64,000 bases of DNA, from contig OZ251509.1 of NCBI GenBank assembly GCA_965242855.1, forward strand, positions 2,294,001 to 2,358,000, in the 5' to 3' direction. A program made the translations under genes and the position numbers. The notes beneath the pieces were generated by a model. It was given only the letters and a program-made list of their open reading frames with translations. It did no database searches and was not told the origin of the DNA. This DNA comes from WTGU01 sp965242855. Its GTDB lineage: Bacteria > Pseudomonadota > Alphaproteobacteria > UBA828. Position 1 is the stretch's first letter; the number at the start of each line of letters is the position of its first letter. Of the stretch, positions 45,629 to 54,906 are shown piece by piece.

Positions 45629-47374
45629 TCACGGGCGCACCACCGGCAGGTCGACGAACGACGGGCGGGCGCCGTCGTGGAAGACCGTCTGGTGCGCCGG
45701 TTTCAGGTCGAACGTGTGTTCGCCGCCGATGGGCTGCCCGGTGTTCGGGTTGCGGTCGAAGGCGGGGTAGTTGCTGCTCGACACCTCCACCCGGATGCGA
45801 TGGCCGGGCCGGAACAGGTGGCAGATCACGCCCACGTCGATCGCGAATGCGTACACCCGGTGCGGTTCCAGGGGCTTTTCGACCGTGCGGCTCTCCCGGA
45901 AGCGGCCCCGGATCACCCCCTCGAACAGGTTGAGCGAACGCCCGTCGGGCTCCACGTCGCACAATTTGACCGTGAAGTCGGTATCGGTCGCGCTGGTCGC
46001 GGCGTGCAGCCGCGCCTTCACGAAGCCGGCGGCGAACAGCGGCGAATCGAGGGGCGGCGAACTATAGACCAGCACGTCGTTGCGGCGCTCGACCGGGCGC
46101 TGGTCCATCGGCCCCATGGGCGCCGTCTCCGGCAAGCAGCAGGAATGCCCGCCCAGGCTCGGAACCGGATCGAACGGGTCGTACACGAAGAAATCCGGCG
46201 GCTCGTCGCCCGGCGCTTCCCGGCCGAGCGCGCCGTCGCCGCTCAGCGAATTGGCGAAGCCGCCGCCGTGCAGGAACCAGCGCTCGGCGGCGGCGCCGGC
46301 CAGCGGCCAGGAGTCGGCGTCGCGCCAGCGGTCCGCGCCGGTGACGAAGACGCGCACCGGCGGCAGCGCGTCGAGCGCCTCCCGCGCGCCCTTCAGCTGC
46401 GCGTCGAACCAGGCACGCTGCCAGGCGCCGACGACGTTCCCGGCCTCCTCGCCGAAATCGACGGCGCCGACCTGCCGCGTCCAGGGGATGTGATACCAGG
46501 GACCGACGAGCAGCCGGTGCTCCGTCCGGCCCGCGGCGCGCAGCGCCTCGTAGGCCCGGATGGTCTGCGGGATGAAGCTGTCGTACCAGCCGCCCATGTG
46601 GAGGCAGGGAACGGCCACCTTTGCGAGGCGCGGCGCGAGCTCCCATTCCTGCCAATAGGAGTCGTGGGCGGGGTGGTCCAGATACTCCTTCAGGAAGGGC
46701 ATCAGGTCCGGCGTTTCGAGGAAGGGGATTTGCCGGAGCGGCAGCGCCGCCGGCCAGCGGCCGCCCGCCGCCGCCGCCGCGCGGACGGTGGCGAGAACGG
46801 CTTCGCCGCCGCCCTGCCCGCCCGCGCGCGCGGCCGTGCGCCGCCGCGCGGCATCGACCGCCAGGATCAGCGCCCAATCCATGACGGCGGCGAGGCCGAA
46901 GGTCCCGCCAACATGCGTGAAGCCCTCGTACATGCCGCCCGGATAGAAGCCGGGCGCGGCGGCGGCGAGATGCGGCGGCCGGAGAGCGGCCGCCAGCAGT
47001 TGGTTGAGGCCCGGAATCGAGAAGCCGAAGCTGCCCACCTTGCCGTCGCACCAGGGCTGGGCCGCGCACCATTCGATGGTGTCGTAGCCATCCTCGGCGT
47101 CGAGGCGGAGGGGATGGAACGCGCCTTCCGAGGCGAAGCGCCCGCGCGTGTCCTGGATCACCACCGCGTAGCCGTGGCGGGCATAGACCGCCGGATGGTC
47201 GTAGACGTAAGCCTGGGCGAGGCGCTTGTCGTAGGGCTGCCGCTGGACGAGGGCGGGAACGGCCGGCCCTTCGGCGGGGCGGTAAACGTCGCAGGCCAGC
47301 CGCACGCCGTCGCGCATCCGCACCCGCACGTCGTTCTCGACCACGATCCCCGAGATCGCACGCGCGTCCGCCAC
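45629..47374 (-). CDS. CocE/NonD family hydrolase (X-Pro dipeptidyl-peptidase/cocaine-esterase class)
   Basis: A 581-residue alpha/beta hydrolase. The nucleophile elbow reads GSFGFSIPGLNQ (Ser near residue 118, GxSxxG). VIQDTRGRFASEG near residue 72 is typical of the family. The His is in LLVGPWYHIPW, and the C-terminal jellyroll domain includes IDVGVICHLFRPGHRIRVEVSSSNYPAFDRNPNTG in several blocks. These enzymes cleave acyl esters, beta-lactams or prolyl amides. No signal peptide is seen, so it is likely cytoplasmic. It starts with GTG and is transcribed into the RidA-fusion gene, so both may act on the same compound. Confidence 0.87.
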   Translation of the reverse strand: MADARAISGIVVENDVRVRMRDGVRLACDVYRPAEGPAVPALVQRQPYDKRLAQAYVYDHPAVYARHGYAVVIQDTRGRFASEGAFHPLRLDAEDGYDTIEWCAAQPWCDGKVGSFGFSIPGLNQLLAAALRPPHLAAAAPGFYPGGMYEGFTHVGGTFGLAAVMDWALILAVDAARRRTAARAGGQGGGEAVLATVRAAAAAGGRWPAALPLRQIPFLETPDLMPFLKEYLDHPAHDSYWQEWELAPRLAKVAVPCLHMGGWYDSFIPQTIRAYEALRAAGRTEHRLLVGPWYHIPWTRQVGAVDFGEEAGNVVGAWQRAWFDAQLKGAREALDALPPVRVFVTGADRWRDADSWPLAGAAAERWFLHGGGFANSLSGDGALGREAPGDEPPDFFVYDPFDPVPSLGGHSCCLPETAPMGPMDQRPVERRNDVLVYSSPPLDSPLFAAGFVKARLHAATSATDTDFTVKLCDVEPDGRSLNLFEGVIRGRFRESRTVEKPLEPHRVYAFAIDVGVICHLFRPGHRIRVEVSSSNYPAFDRNPNTGQPIGGEHTFDLKPAHQTVFHDGARPSFVDLPVVRP

Positions 47375-47645
47375 GGCCCCCGCTCCCGCTCCGCCTCCGC
47401 CGGAAGCCTACCCCGATTCGCACCGGCCGTTCACACCCCTCCCCCTGGACAGGAGGGAGGCCGGGAGGGGGCCGCAGGAACATGCGCCCACCACCCGAAG
47501 CGGATCGAGGGTTGACACGACCACGGACAAGGCATAAGTCGTGTTCTCGCGGTTGGGAGGGCTGTGACATTCACGGTTCGCTGGGGCCAGGTGCCCCACC
47601 CGGCTGCATCATTTTTGCCTTGTTCGATACGCGCGCGGGCCACGC
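47375..47645. other. intergenic region between the CocE and DUF3800 genes
   Basis: Holds a copy of the dispersed palindromic repeat (47435-47473, minus orientation). The rest should contain the divergent promoters of the flanking genes, but I see no convincing promoter pair. Confidence 0.5.
47435..47473 (-). repeat. dispersed palindromic repeat, copy 3
   Basis: Minus strand: GGCCCCCTCCCGGCCTCC, then a CTCCTGTCCAGGGGGAGGGG hairpin. It differs from other copies by one extra C in the centre. Confidence 0.65.
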
Positions 47646-48437
47646 ATGTATGTCCTGTATCTGGATGGCTCCGGATCGGTGAAGAACCCGGGAGAACGCT
47701 ACTTCATCCTCGCCGGCATCGCGGTGTTCGAACGCTCAATCTATCACTTGATCGGGAAAGCCGACGAATTCGTTTCGTCGTTGGACCTTGGGGACTCCGA
47801 CGAAATCGAGCTGCATGGCAGCGTGATCGCCAATGGCGGAAAACGACCATGGAAAGGGTTGCCCCGCGCGGCACGGCTACAAGTCATTGAAGACGGCTTG
47901 CGCGTGCTCTCCGAAGCTCATTGGAGTGTGAGGGCGTTCGCGGTGGCCGTTCACAAGGAAGCGCGCTCTCCTCACGATCCCGTCGAATACGCATTCGAAG
48001 AAATCTGCAATCGATTCAATCTGCTCCTTGCGCGCCTGTTCAGGGCAGGAGGGGGGAAGCACCGTGGCCTCGTCGTGATGGACAGGTCCCACTACGAGGA
48101 GACGTTGCAGGAACTGGCGCGCGGCTTTCGCGTACAGGGCACCCGATGGGGACAATTGCGCAACCTCGCCGAAGTGCCTCTGTTCGTGGACTCCCGCGCT
48201 TCGCGACTCGTCCAGATCGCGGATCTTCTGTCATGGGCCGTCTGGCGGCGATACGAGCATGGCGATACCCGGTATTTCGACCGTATCGCCAACCGGTTCG
48301 ACAAAGAGGGCGGCGTCTTCCATGGCTTGGTGCACCGCAGGCCTGCGGACGAGGATTGCTTGTGTCCCGCCTGCCTGTCACGCGCCAGGCGGGACGAGTA
48401 CGCAACCCGGCCGTCCCCGGCACCGGACCGCTCATAG
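47646..48437 (+). CDS. DUF3800 domain protein
   Basis: A 263-residue protein. YVLYLDGSGSVKNPGERYFILAGI at the N-terminus and LVQIADLLSWAVWRRYEHGD near residue 205 are the two conserved blocks of DUF3800. The aspartates in YLDGSG, MDRSHY and QIADLLSW give it a nuclease-like (RNase H-type) look. Such proteins are common in accessory and mobile regions, and no function is established. The C-terminus has an extra CLCPAC pair of cysteines that might bind metal. No clear ribosome binding site precedes the ATG. Its GC content is slightly below that of the adjacent ABC genes. Confidence 0.75.
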   Translation: MYVLYLDGSGSVKNPGERYFILAGIAVFERSIYHLIGKADEFVSSLDLGDSDEIELHGSVIANGGKRPWKGLPRAARLQVIEDGLRVLSEAHWSVRAFAVAVHKEARSPHDPVEYAFEEICNRFNLLLARLFRAGGGKHRGLVVMDRSHYEETLQELARGFRVQGTRWGQLRNLAEVPLFVDSRASRLVQIADLLSWAVWRRYEHGDTRYFDRIANRFDKEGGVFHGLVHRRPADEDCLCPACLSRARRDEYATRPSPAPDRS

Positions 48438-48480
48438 GCGGTGCCCCCTCGTCACCGACGGCCGCGGCCTCCGCCCCCGG

Positions 48481-48520
48481 CTCTCGTCCCCGCCCGATTC
48501 GCGGCGGAGCGGGACGAGAG
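48481..48520. repeat. inverted repeat downstream of the DUF3800 gene
   Basis: CTCTCGTCCC and GGGACGAGAG form a perfect ten-pair stem around a 20-base GC-rich interior. There is no T-run, so it is not a standard terminator, but it could end the DUF3800 transcript or act in the leader of the next operon. Confidence 0.45.
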
Positions 48521-48541
48521 ATTCCGGGTGCGCGGCGGCGA

Positions 48542-48571
48542 TTGACTCGGGTTCGGGCGGGGCGGCACACT
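48542..48571 (+). promoter_or_regulatory. candidate promoter of the ABC importer operon
   Basis: TTGACT at 48542-48547, then 18 bases, then CACACT. The -35 is good and the -10 matches only half of the consensus. The transcript would start about 40 bases before the GTG of the binding-protein gene. Confidence 0.35.
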
Positions 48572-48619
48572 TGGGAGCGGGGGCAATCGCCCGTATCGCA
48601 AGCGAAGGGAGATGGAGAC

Positions 48620-49756
48620 GTGAGGATCGAGGGAAGGAGACGGCTCGTCCGCGCGGCGCTCGGGCTCGGCGTCGGCGCGGCGCTCGGGCTCGGCGCGATG
48701 GCGGGCACGGCCGAGGCCAGGACGGAAGACGGCAAGTTTCTCGTCTATTACAGCATGAGCTACGTCGGCAACGCCTGGCAGACGGAGGCGAAGAACACCG
48801 TCATCGCCATGGCCAAGGCGCCGCAATACCGGGACAGGGTCGAACTTCGGGTCCAGGCCTCCGGCGCGGACGCGCAGAAGCAGATCCAGCAGATGAACGC
48901 CATGATCGCCGCCGGCGCGGACGCCATCGTGGCCTTCCCCATCTCGCCGACGGCGCTCAACAAGGTCATCAGAAACGCCTGCGACAAGGGCGTCGTCGTC
49001 GCCGTCATCAACGGCGTGACCGAGCCTTGCGCCTACGTCGTCAAGATCGACGGCGTGAAGCTCGGCGACCACCGCACCCAATGGGTGATCGACCGGATGG
49101 GCGGCAAGGGCAACATCGTGGCGATCACGGGCGTGCCCGGGGTCTCCTACGGCGAGGATCACCACAAGGGCTTCAAACAGGCGGTGGCGCGAAACCCCGA
49201 CGTGAACGTGCTGGCCGAACTCGTCGGCATGTGGAGCCACTCCGAGGCCCGGCTCAAGATGCGCGAGCTGCTCGCGACCAGGAGCTGGGGCGACATCGAC
49301 GGCATCGTGGCCCAGACCGGCTGCTACACGGTCTCGCAGATGCAGGTCGAGGACGGCTGGTGGCCGGACAACCCGATCATCCCGTGCGCCGGCGAATCGG
49401 CGAACGGCAACCGGCTCCAGATGCTCCCGGTCGATTCCGGCATCGAGGGCGCCCTCGGCAAGGCCGGCCAGTCGATCGGCTCCGGGCTGTGGGCCGTCTC
49501 CTACACCTTCAAGGTCGCCATGGACGTGCTCGACGGCAAGGAAATGCCGCATCTGACGTGGTACACCGGCGTCGAGGTCACCCAGGACAACGTCAAGCTC
49601 TGCGAGACGGGGACTGCGGCGGAATTCGCGGCCGGGTGCAACACGATCCGGCCCGGCATCGTCCCGCCGGACTACGCCATCGATTTCTGGTCGCCGCAGG
49701 TGCCGGAGCTCGGCTTCCGCGCGGCCACCGAGGGCAAGCTGGACGACGAGACGTAA
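48620..49756 (+). CDS. periplasmic substrate-binding protein of a sugar-type ABC importer
   Basis: A 378-residue binding protein of the ribose/galactose class (periplasmic-binding type I fold). A signal peptide (about 1-33) starts with RIEGRRRLVRAALG and ends AGTAEA. The 'QIQQMNAMIAAGADAIVAFP' pattern near residue 95 and the two-lobe layout are typical. It begins with GTG, preceded by GGGAGATGGAG. Unusually, four Cys are in the mature part (CDKG, EPCAYV, IIPCAGES, AGCNTI). The ATPase and fused permease follow. The ligand is unknown; the pentose/inositol-type system is a guess based on the ATPase class. Confidence 0.85.
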   Translation: MRIEGRRRLVRAALGLGVGAALGLGAMAGTAEARTEDGKFLVYYSMSYVGNAWQTEAKNTVIAMAKAPQYRDRVELRVQASGADAQKQIQQMNAMIAAGADAIVAFPISPTALNKVIRNACDKGVVVAVINGVTEPCAYVVKIDGVKLGDHRTQWVIDRMGGKGNIVAITGVPGVSYGEDHHKGFKQAVARNPDVNVLAELVGMWSHSEARLKMRELLATRSWGDIDGIVAQTGCYTVSQMQVEDGWWPDNPIIPCAGESANGNRLQMLPVDSGIEGALGKAGQSIGSGLWAVSYTFKVAMDVLDGKEMPHLTWYTGVEVTQDNVKLCETGTAAEFAAGCNTIRPGIVPPDYAIDFWSPQVPELGFRAATEGKLDDET

Positions 49757-49771
49757 GCCCGCGCGCCGGAT

Positions 49772-49812
49772 GCGGGCCTGGGGACTCCCGGTGCGTGGGT
49801 CCCCAGGCCCGC
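49772..49812 (+). repeat. intercistronic hairpin after the binding-protein gene
   Basis: A perfect 14-pair stem (GCGGGCCTGGGGAC with GTCCCCAGGCCCGC) around a 13-base loop, 16 bases after the stop codon and without a T-run. Such hairpins often protect the mRNA of the abundant binding protein and lower expression of the downstream transporter genes. Confidence 0.7.
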
Positions 49813-49899
49813 GCGCAAGCGCGCACGAGAAAAGCGGCGCCGATCGGTGGCGCCCGTCCGGTTCGTTCCTTGCATGACGTCCCGACGTCCGACGCTCCG

Positions 49900-49976
49900 T
49901 CTCCTCCCCCCTGTCAGGAGGGAGGCCGGGAAGGGGGTGGAGTGTAGGACGACCTCTCCCCTGTGAGGGGGGAGGA
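49900..49976 (-). repeat. dispersed palindromic repeat, copy 4 (one full and one partial unit)
   Basis: The minus strand has CCCCCTTCCCGGCCTCC with a CTCCTGACAGGGGGGAG hairpin (49900-49936). A second half-unit CTCCCCCCTCACAGGGGAG lies at 49955-49976. It sits between the binding-protein and ATPase genes of the ABC operon. Confidence 0.65.
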
Positions 49977-50022
49977 GACGGCCCGCCTCTGGACGAGTCC
50001 TGCGGATAAGCGGGAAAACCAC

Positions 50023-51569
<1,547 letters not shown>

Positions 51570-51573
<4 letters not shown>

Positions 51574-53648
51574 GCGCCCTTCCTCGCGAACGCCTGCCGC
51601 GCCTCCCCTGGCGGCGGCCGCTCGCGCGCAACCGGCGCCTGCTGGTGGCCGTCGGCGCCTTCGTCGGCATCTTCGTCTGCCTCGACGTCATCTCGCCGGG
51701 GCCGATCAGCTATTTCGAGATCGGCTTCCTGTCCTCGAACACCGGCCCTCTCGCCTTCGCCGCGATGGGCCAGACGGTGGTCTTCCTGATCGGCGGCTTC
51801 GACCTCTCCTGCGGCGCGGTGCTCTCCCTCGTCAACGTGGTCATGGCCCTGCACACGACCGATTCCGTCTGGAGCCAGGTCCTGATGTGCTTCGCCGGGC
51901 TCGGGATCGGCGCGGCGGTCGGCGCCGTCAACGGTTTCTTCATCGCCTACGGGCGGCTGCAACCGGTGGTCGTGACCCTCGCCACGATGTTCATCATCCT
52001 CGGCCTCAACCTGCTTCTGATGCCGGACCCCGGCGGCTACATCCCCTACGGCCTGTCGATGGCCTTCACCGGCGACGTGATCCCGAACGGCTTCCCGGCG
52101 GCGCTTCTCGTCATCCTGATCGCCCTGCTGCTGTGGGGGGCGATCAGGCGCTCGCGCTTCGGCACCGCGCTCTACGCCGTCGGCGGCAACGAGGACGCCG
52201 CCTTCGCCAGCGGCATCGCGGTCGCGCGGACGAAGTTTCTGGCCTACACCCTGGCCGGCACCTTCTACGGCGCCGGCGGGGTCTTCCTCAGCGCCCAGAC
52301 GAGCTCCGGCGACCCGCTGGTCGGCAGCGGCATGCTGCTGCTCATTTTCGCGGCGACGATCCTCGGCGGCACGCGGATCGGCGGCGGCGAGGGCGGCTGC
52401 CTCGGCACGGTGTTCGCGGCCTTCACGCTGATGCTGATCTCGAACGTCCTCATCGTGCTCAACTGGTCGCCCCACCTCATGCCGATCACCGAGGCGGTGA
52501 TCCTGCTGCTCGCGGTGATCGGCGCCTCGATCGGCCGCGACACCTCCCTCGCCGAATACTGGCGGGTCGCGGGCCTGCGGCTCTCGGGCCTCCGCCATCG
52601 GAGCCTGCCGTCCTTCCTCCCGGGCGCGCGCGAAGGCGCCGGAAAGGCCGCGACGGCCTGGAGCCTGCGGACGAGCGACGAGCTGTCCGGCCCGGCCCTC
52701 TGGCAACGGATCGTCCGCAACCGGGAAACCCTGCGCCTGATGGTGCCGGCCTGGACGCTCCTGGTCGTGGTGTACGTCCTCGTCGTGGCGCTCATCGGCG
52801 GCGAGAGCGCGAGCGTCCACTATCTCAACTCGCTGCTGACTCTGGCCCTCTTCCTCGCCGTGCTGGGCCTGGGCCAGGGCGCCGTGGTGCTCACCGGCGG
52901 CCTCGACCTCTCGGTGCCGCACACCCTCGCCTTCACCGGGGTGGTGCTCGCCGCCCTCTGCAACGGGATGGACGCGCCCGCCTATTGGGCGGTGCCGCTC
53001 GTGCTCGCGATCGGCGTCGGCGTCGGGCTCTTCAACGGCCTCGGCGTGGTGCTGTTCGGGATGCCGGCCATCGTCGTCACGCTGGCGACCAACGGCATCA
53101 TGCAGGGCGCCGGGCTGCTCTTCACCGGCGGCATCCCCACCGGGCGGGCGCCGCCGGCGCTGCAATGGTTCTTCACCGAGCGGCTCGCCGGGCTCGCGCC
53201 GGCCGTCTGGTTCTTCATCGGTTTCGCCGCCGTCGCCTATGCCGCGCTGCACCGGACGACCTTCGGGCGGCGCGTCTTCGCGGTCGGCAACAGCGCGCGG
53301 GTGGCGCGGCTTTCGGGCGTTCGGGTGGACTGGACGATCCTCGGGGTCTACATGCTCAGCGGCTTCTGCTCCGCCCTGGCTGGCGTGCTGATGACCGGCT
53401 TCTCGACCGTGTCGTTCCTGAACATGGGCCAGCGCTTCCTGCTCCCGGCGATCGCCGTGGTGCTGGTGGGCGGCACGCTGGCCACCGGCGGGCGCGGGCA
53501 CTATCTCGGGATTCTGGGCGGCGCGCTGTTGTTGACCGCGGTCGGCACGCTGGTCTCGGGCTCCGAGCTCCACTTCGCGTGGCGCGACATCATCTTCGGC
53601 ATCGTGGTGCTGGGCGCCGTGCTGACCCTGCGCGAGCGCGCGACGTGA
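51570..53648 (+). CDS. fused double permease of a sugar ABC importer
   Basis: A 692-residue membrane protein composed of two complete permease domains of the RbsC/XylH type: residues about 20-335 and 385-690. Each has the typical 'G-T-V-L-GG-DLS-G' stretch near its start (MGQTVVFLIGGFDLSCGAVL and LGQGAVVLTGGLDLSVPHTL), VVTLATMFI/VVTLATNGI in the middle, and 'G--A-GGNE-AA--SGI' or 'AVGNSARVARLSGV' before the last helices. A cytoplasmic linker of about 50 residues joins them. Normally two separate permease chains pair, so here the heterodimer is built into one chain, matching the two-domain ATPase. Confidence 0.9.
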
Positions 53649-54436
53649 GAATCCGCCGGGCGACGCTCCTCTCGGCGGTCGTGGCCCTGGGCCTCGCGGC
53701 GGCCGGCGCCGGCGGCCTCGCGACTCGGGCGCACGAGCCGGAAGAGGCCGCGGCGCCGGCGGCCGACGACCTGCCGGTCGAGGCCATCCGGCGGATCGTC
53801 CGCGACTACCTGATCGAACACCCGGAGGTCCTGCTCGAAGCGCAGGAGGCGTTGCGGGCCCGGCGCGCCGCGCGCGCGGCCGAACAGGCGCGGGAGGCCA
53901 TCCGCCGCCACCATGCGGAATTGTTCCGCGACCCGGAGTCCCCGGCCGCGGGCGCGCCGGCGGGCGGCCTCGCGCTGGTCGAGTTCTTCGACTATCGCTG
54001 CGCGCACTGCCGGCGCGCGAAGCCGGTTCTCGATACGCTGCTGGCGGAGAACGGCGACCTGCGCCTGATCTACAAGGAGTTCCCCATCCTGGGGCCGGAG
54101 TCGACCCTGGCGGCGCGGGCGGCGCTGGCCGCGCGGGAGCAGGGCGCCTATGCGGCCTTCCACGACGCGCTGATGGCCGCCGATGCGCCGCTGGACCGGG
54201 AGTGGATCTTCGTGATCGCCCGCGCCCTGGGCCTCGACGAAAGCCGGCTCGCGCGCGACATGGAGGACCCGGCCATCGACGCGCATCTCGCGCGGAACGC
54301 CGCCCTGGCCCAGGCGCTCGGCATCGCGGGCACGCCCGGCTTCGTCCTCGGCGAGCGGCTGATTCGCGGCGCCCCGTCGCTCCCGCAGTTCCGCGACATC
54401 CTCGCCCGCGCCCGGGCGGAGGAGCCTTCCCGATAG
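53645..54436 (+). CDS. DsbA-family thiol-disulfide oxidoreductase
   Basis: A 263-residue exported thioredoxin-fold protein. A signal or anchor segment (about 1-28) is followed by a helical region that includes VEAIRRIVRDYLIEHPEVLLEA, found in alphaproteobacterial DsbA-like proteins. The thioredoxin domain begins at about 108 with active site CAHC (119-122) in FFDYRCAHCRRAKPV, and has the cis-Pro loop GIAGTPGFVLG. It starts with GTG overlapping the permease stop (GTGA), so it belongs to the ABC operon. A role in keeping the four Cys of the binding protein oxidised is an attractive inference from this linkage. Confidence 0.9.
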   Translation: MRIRRATLLSAVVALGLAAAGAGGLATRAHEPEEAAAPAADDLPVEAIRRIVRDYLIEHPEVLLEAQEALRARRAARAAEQAREAIRRHHAELFRDPESPAAGAPAGGLALVEFFDYRCAHCRRAKPVLDTLLAENGDLRLIYKEFPILGPESTLAARAALAAREQGAYAAFHDALMAADAPLDREWIFVIARALGLDESRLARDMEDPAIDAHLARNAALAQALGIAGTPGFVLGERLIRGAPSLPQFRDILARARAEEPSR

Positions 54437-54475
54437 CGCTTTCGGGCAGTCGTCCGGTTCCGGGCTTGCGCCCCC

Positions 54476-54800
54476 CCTCCCGGCCTCCCCCCTGCCAGGG
54501 GGGAGGAGAAGAAAGGCTGCCTCCCTCCTGGCAGAGGGGAGGAGAAGTAGGGGCTGCCTTCCCCCTGGCAGGGGGGAGGAGAAGAAGGGCTGCCTCCCTC
54601 TGGCAGAGGGGAGGAGAAGCAGGGGCGGCCTCCCCCCTGGCAGGGGGGAGGAGAAGAGGGGCGACCTCCCTCTGGCAGAGGGGAGGAGAAGTAGGGGCTG
54701 CCTCCCTCTGGCAGAGGGAAGGAGAAGAGGGGCTGCCTCCCTCTGGCAGAGGGGAGGAGAAGCAGGGGCTGCCTCACCCCTGGCAGGGGGAGGAGGGTAA
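54476..54800 (+). repeat. tandem array of nine 35-37 base hairpin units
   Basis: Nine imperfect copies, with centres near 54493, 54529, 54566, 54601, 54638, 54673, 54709, 54744 and 54781. A typical unit is GGCTGCCTCCCTCTGGCAG followed by AGGGGAGGAGAAGNAG. Each has a self-complementary core such as CCCTCTGGCAGAGGG, and the stem varies with compensating changes (CCCCCTGGCAGGGGG in some units). The first unit is preceded by CCCCCCTCCCGG, identical to the dispersed repeat, so the array has grown from one copy of that family. Confidence 0.9.
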
Positions 54801-54817
54801 GGAGAAGGGGGCGTCCG

Positions 54818-54899
54818 CGCCGGGTCGGCGGGGACGCCCCGGAAGCTTCGACGACCGGCGCCGGGTCGGCGGGGACGCCCCGGAAGCTTCGACGACCGG
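54818..54899. repeat. perfect tandem duplication of 41 bases
   Basis: Two identical 41-base units, each starting CGCCGGGTCGGCGGGGACGC and containing the HindIII-type site AAGCTT. The first unit and the bases before it can also form a hairpin (GCGTCC... with ...GGACGC). It begins eight bases after the autotransporter stop codon and may serve as its terminator, though no T-run follows. Confidence 0.85.
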
Positions 54900-54906
54900 C
54901 GCCGGA

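Larger units (their letters stand above)
54437..54906. other. 470-base repeat-filled region between the convergent DsbA and autotransporter genes
   Basis: The region contains no gene. It is nearly filled by a nine-unit hairpin array (54476-54800) and a 41-base perfect tandem duplication (54818-54899). A frame on the minus strand that reads through it gives only Pro/Gly/Ser repeats and is not a gene. Confidence 0.75.

Noticed and set aside
47921..48619. N-terminal extension of the binding protein
   Set aside because: The upstream part of the frame is antisense-free but overlaps the DUF3800 gene in another frame; the GTG at 48620 has a good ribosome binding site followed by a proper signal peptide.
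54148..54777. Proline-rich repeat protein of 209 codons on the minus strand
   Set aside because: It is the translation of the hairpin array continued into the antisense of the DsbA gene; it has no ribosome binding site.
54476..54800. CRISPR array
   Set aside because: Units follow each other with no unique spacers; the whole period is repeated. No cas gene is in the window.
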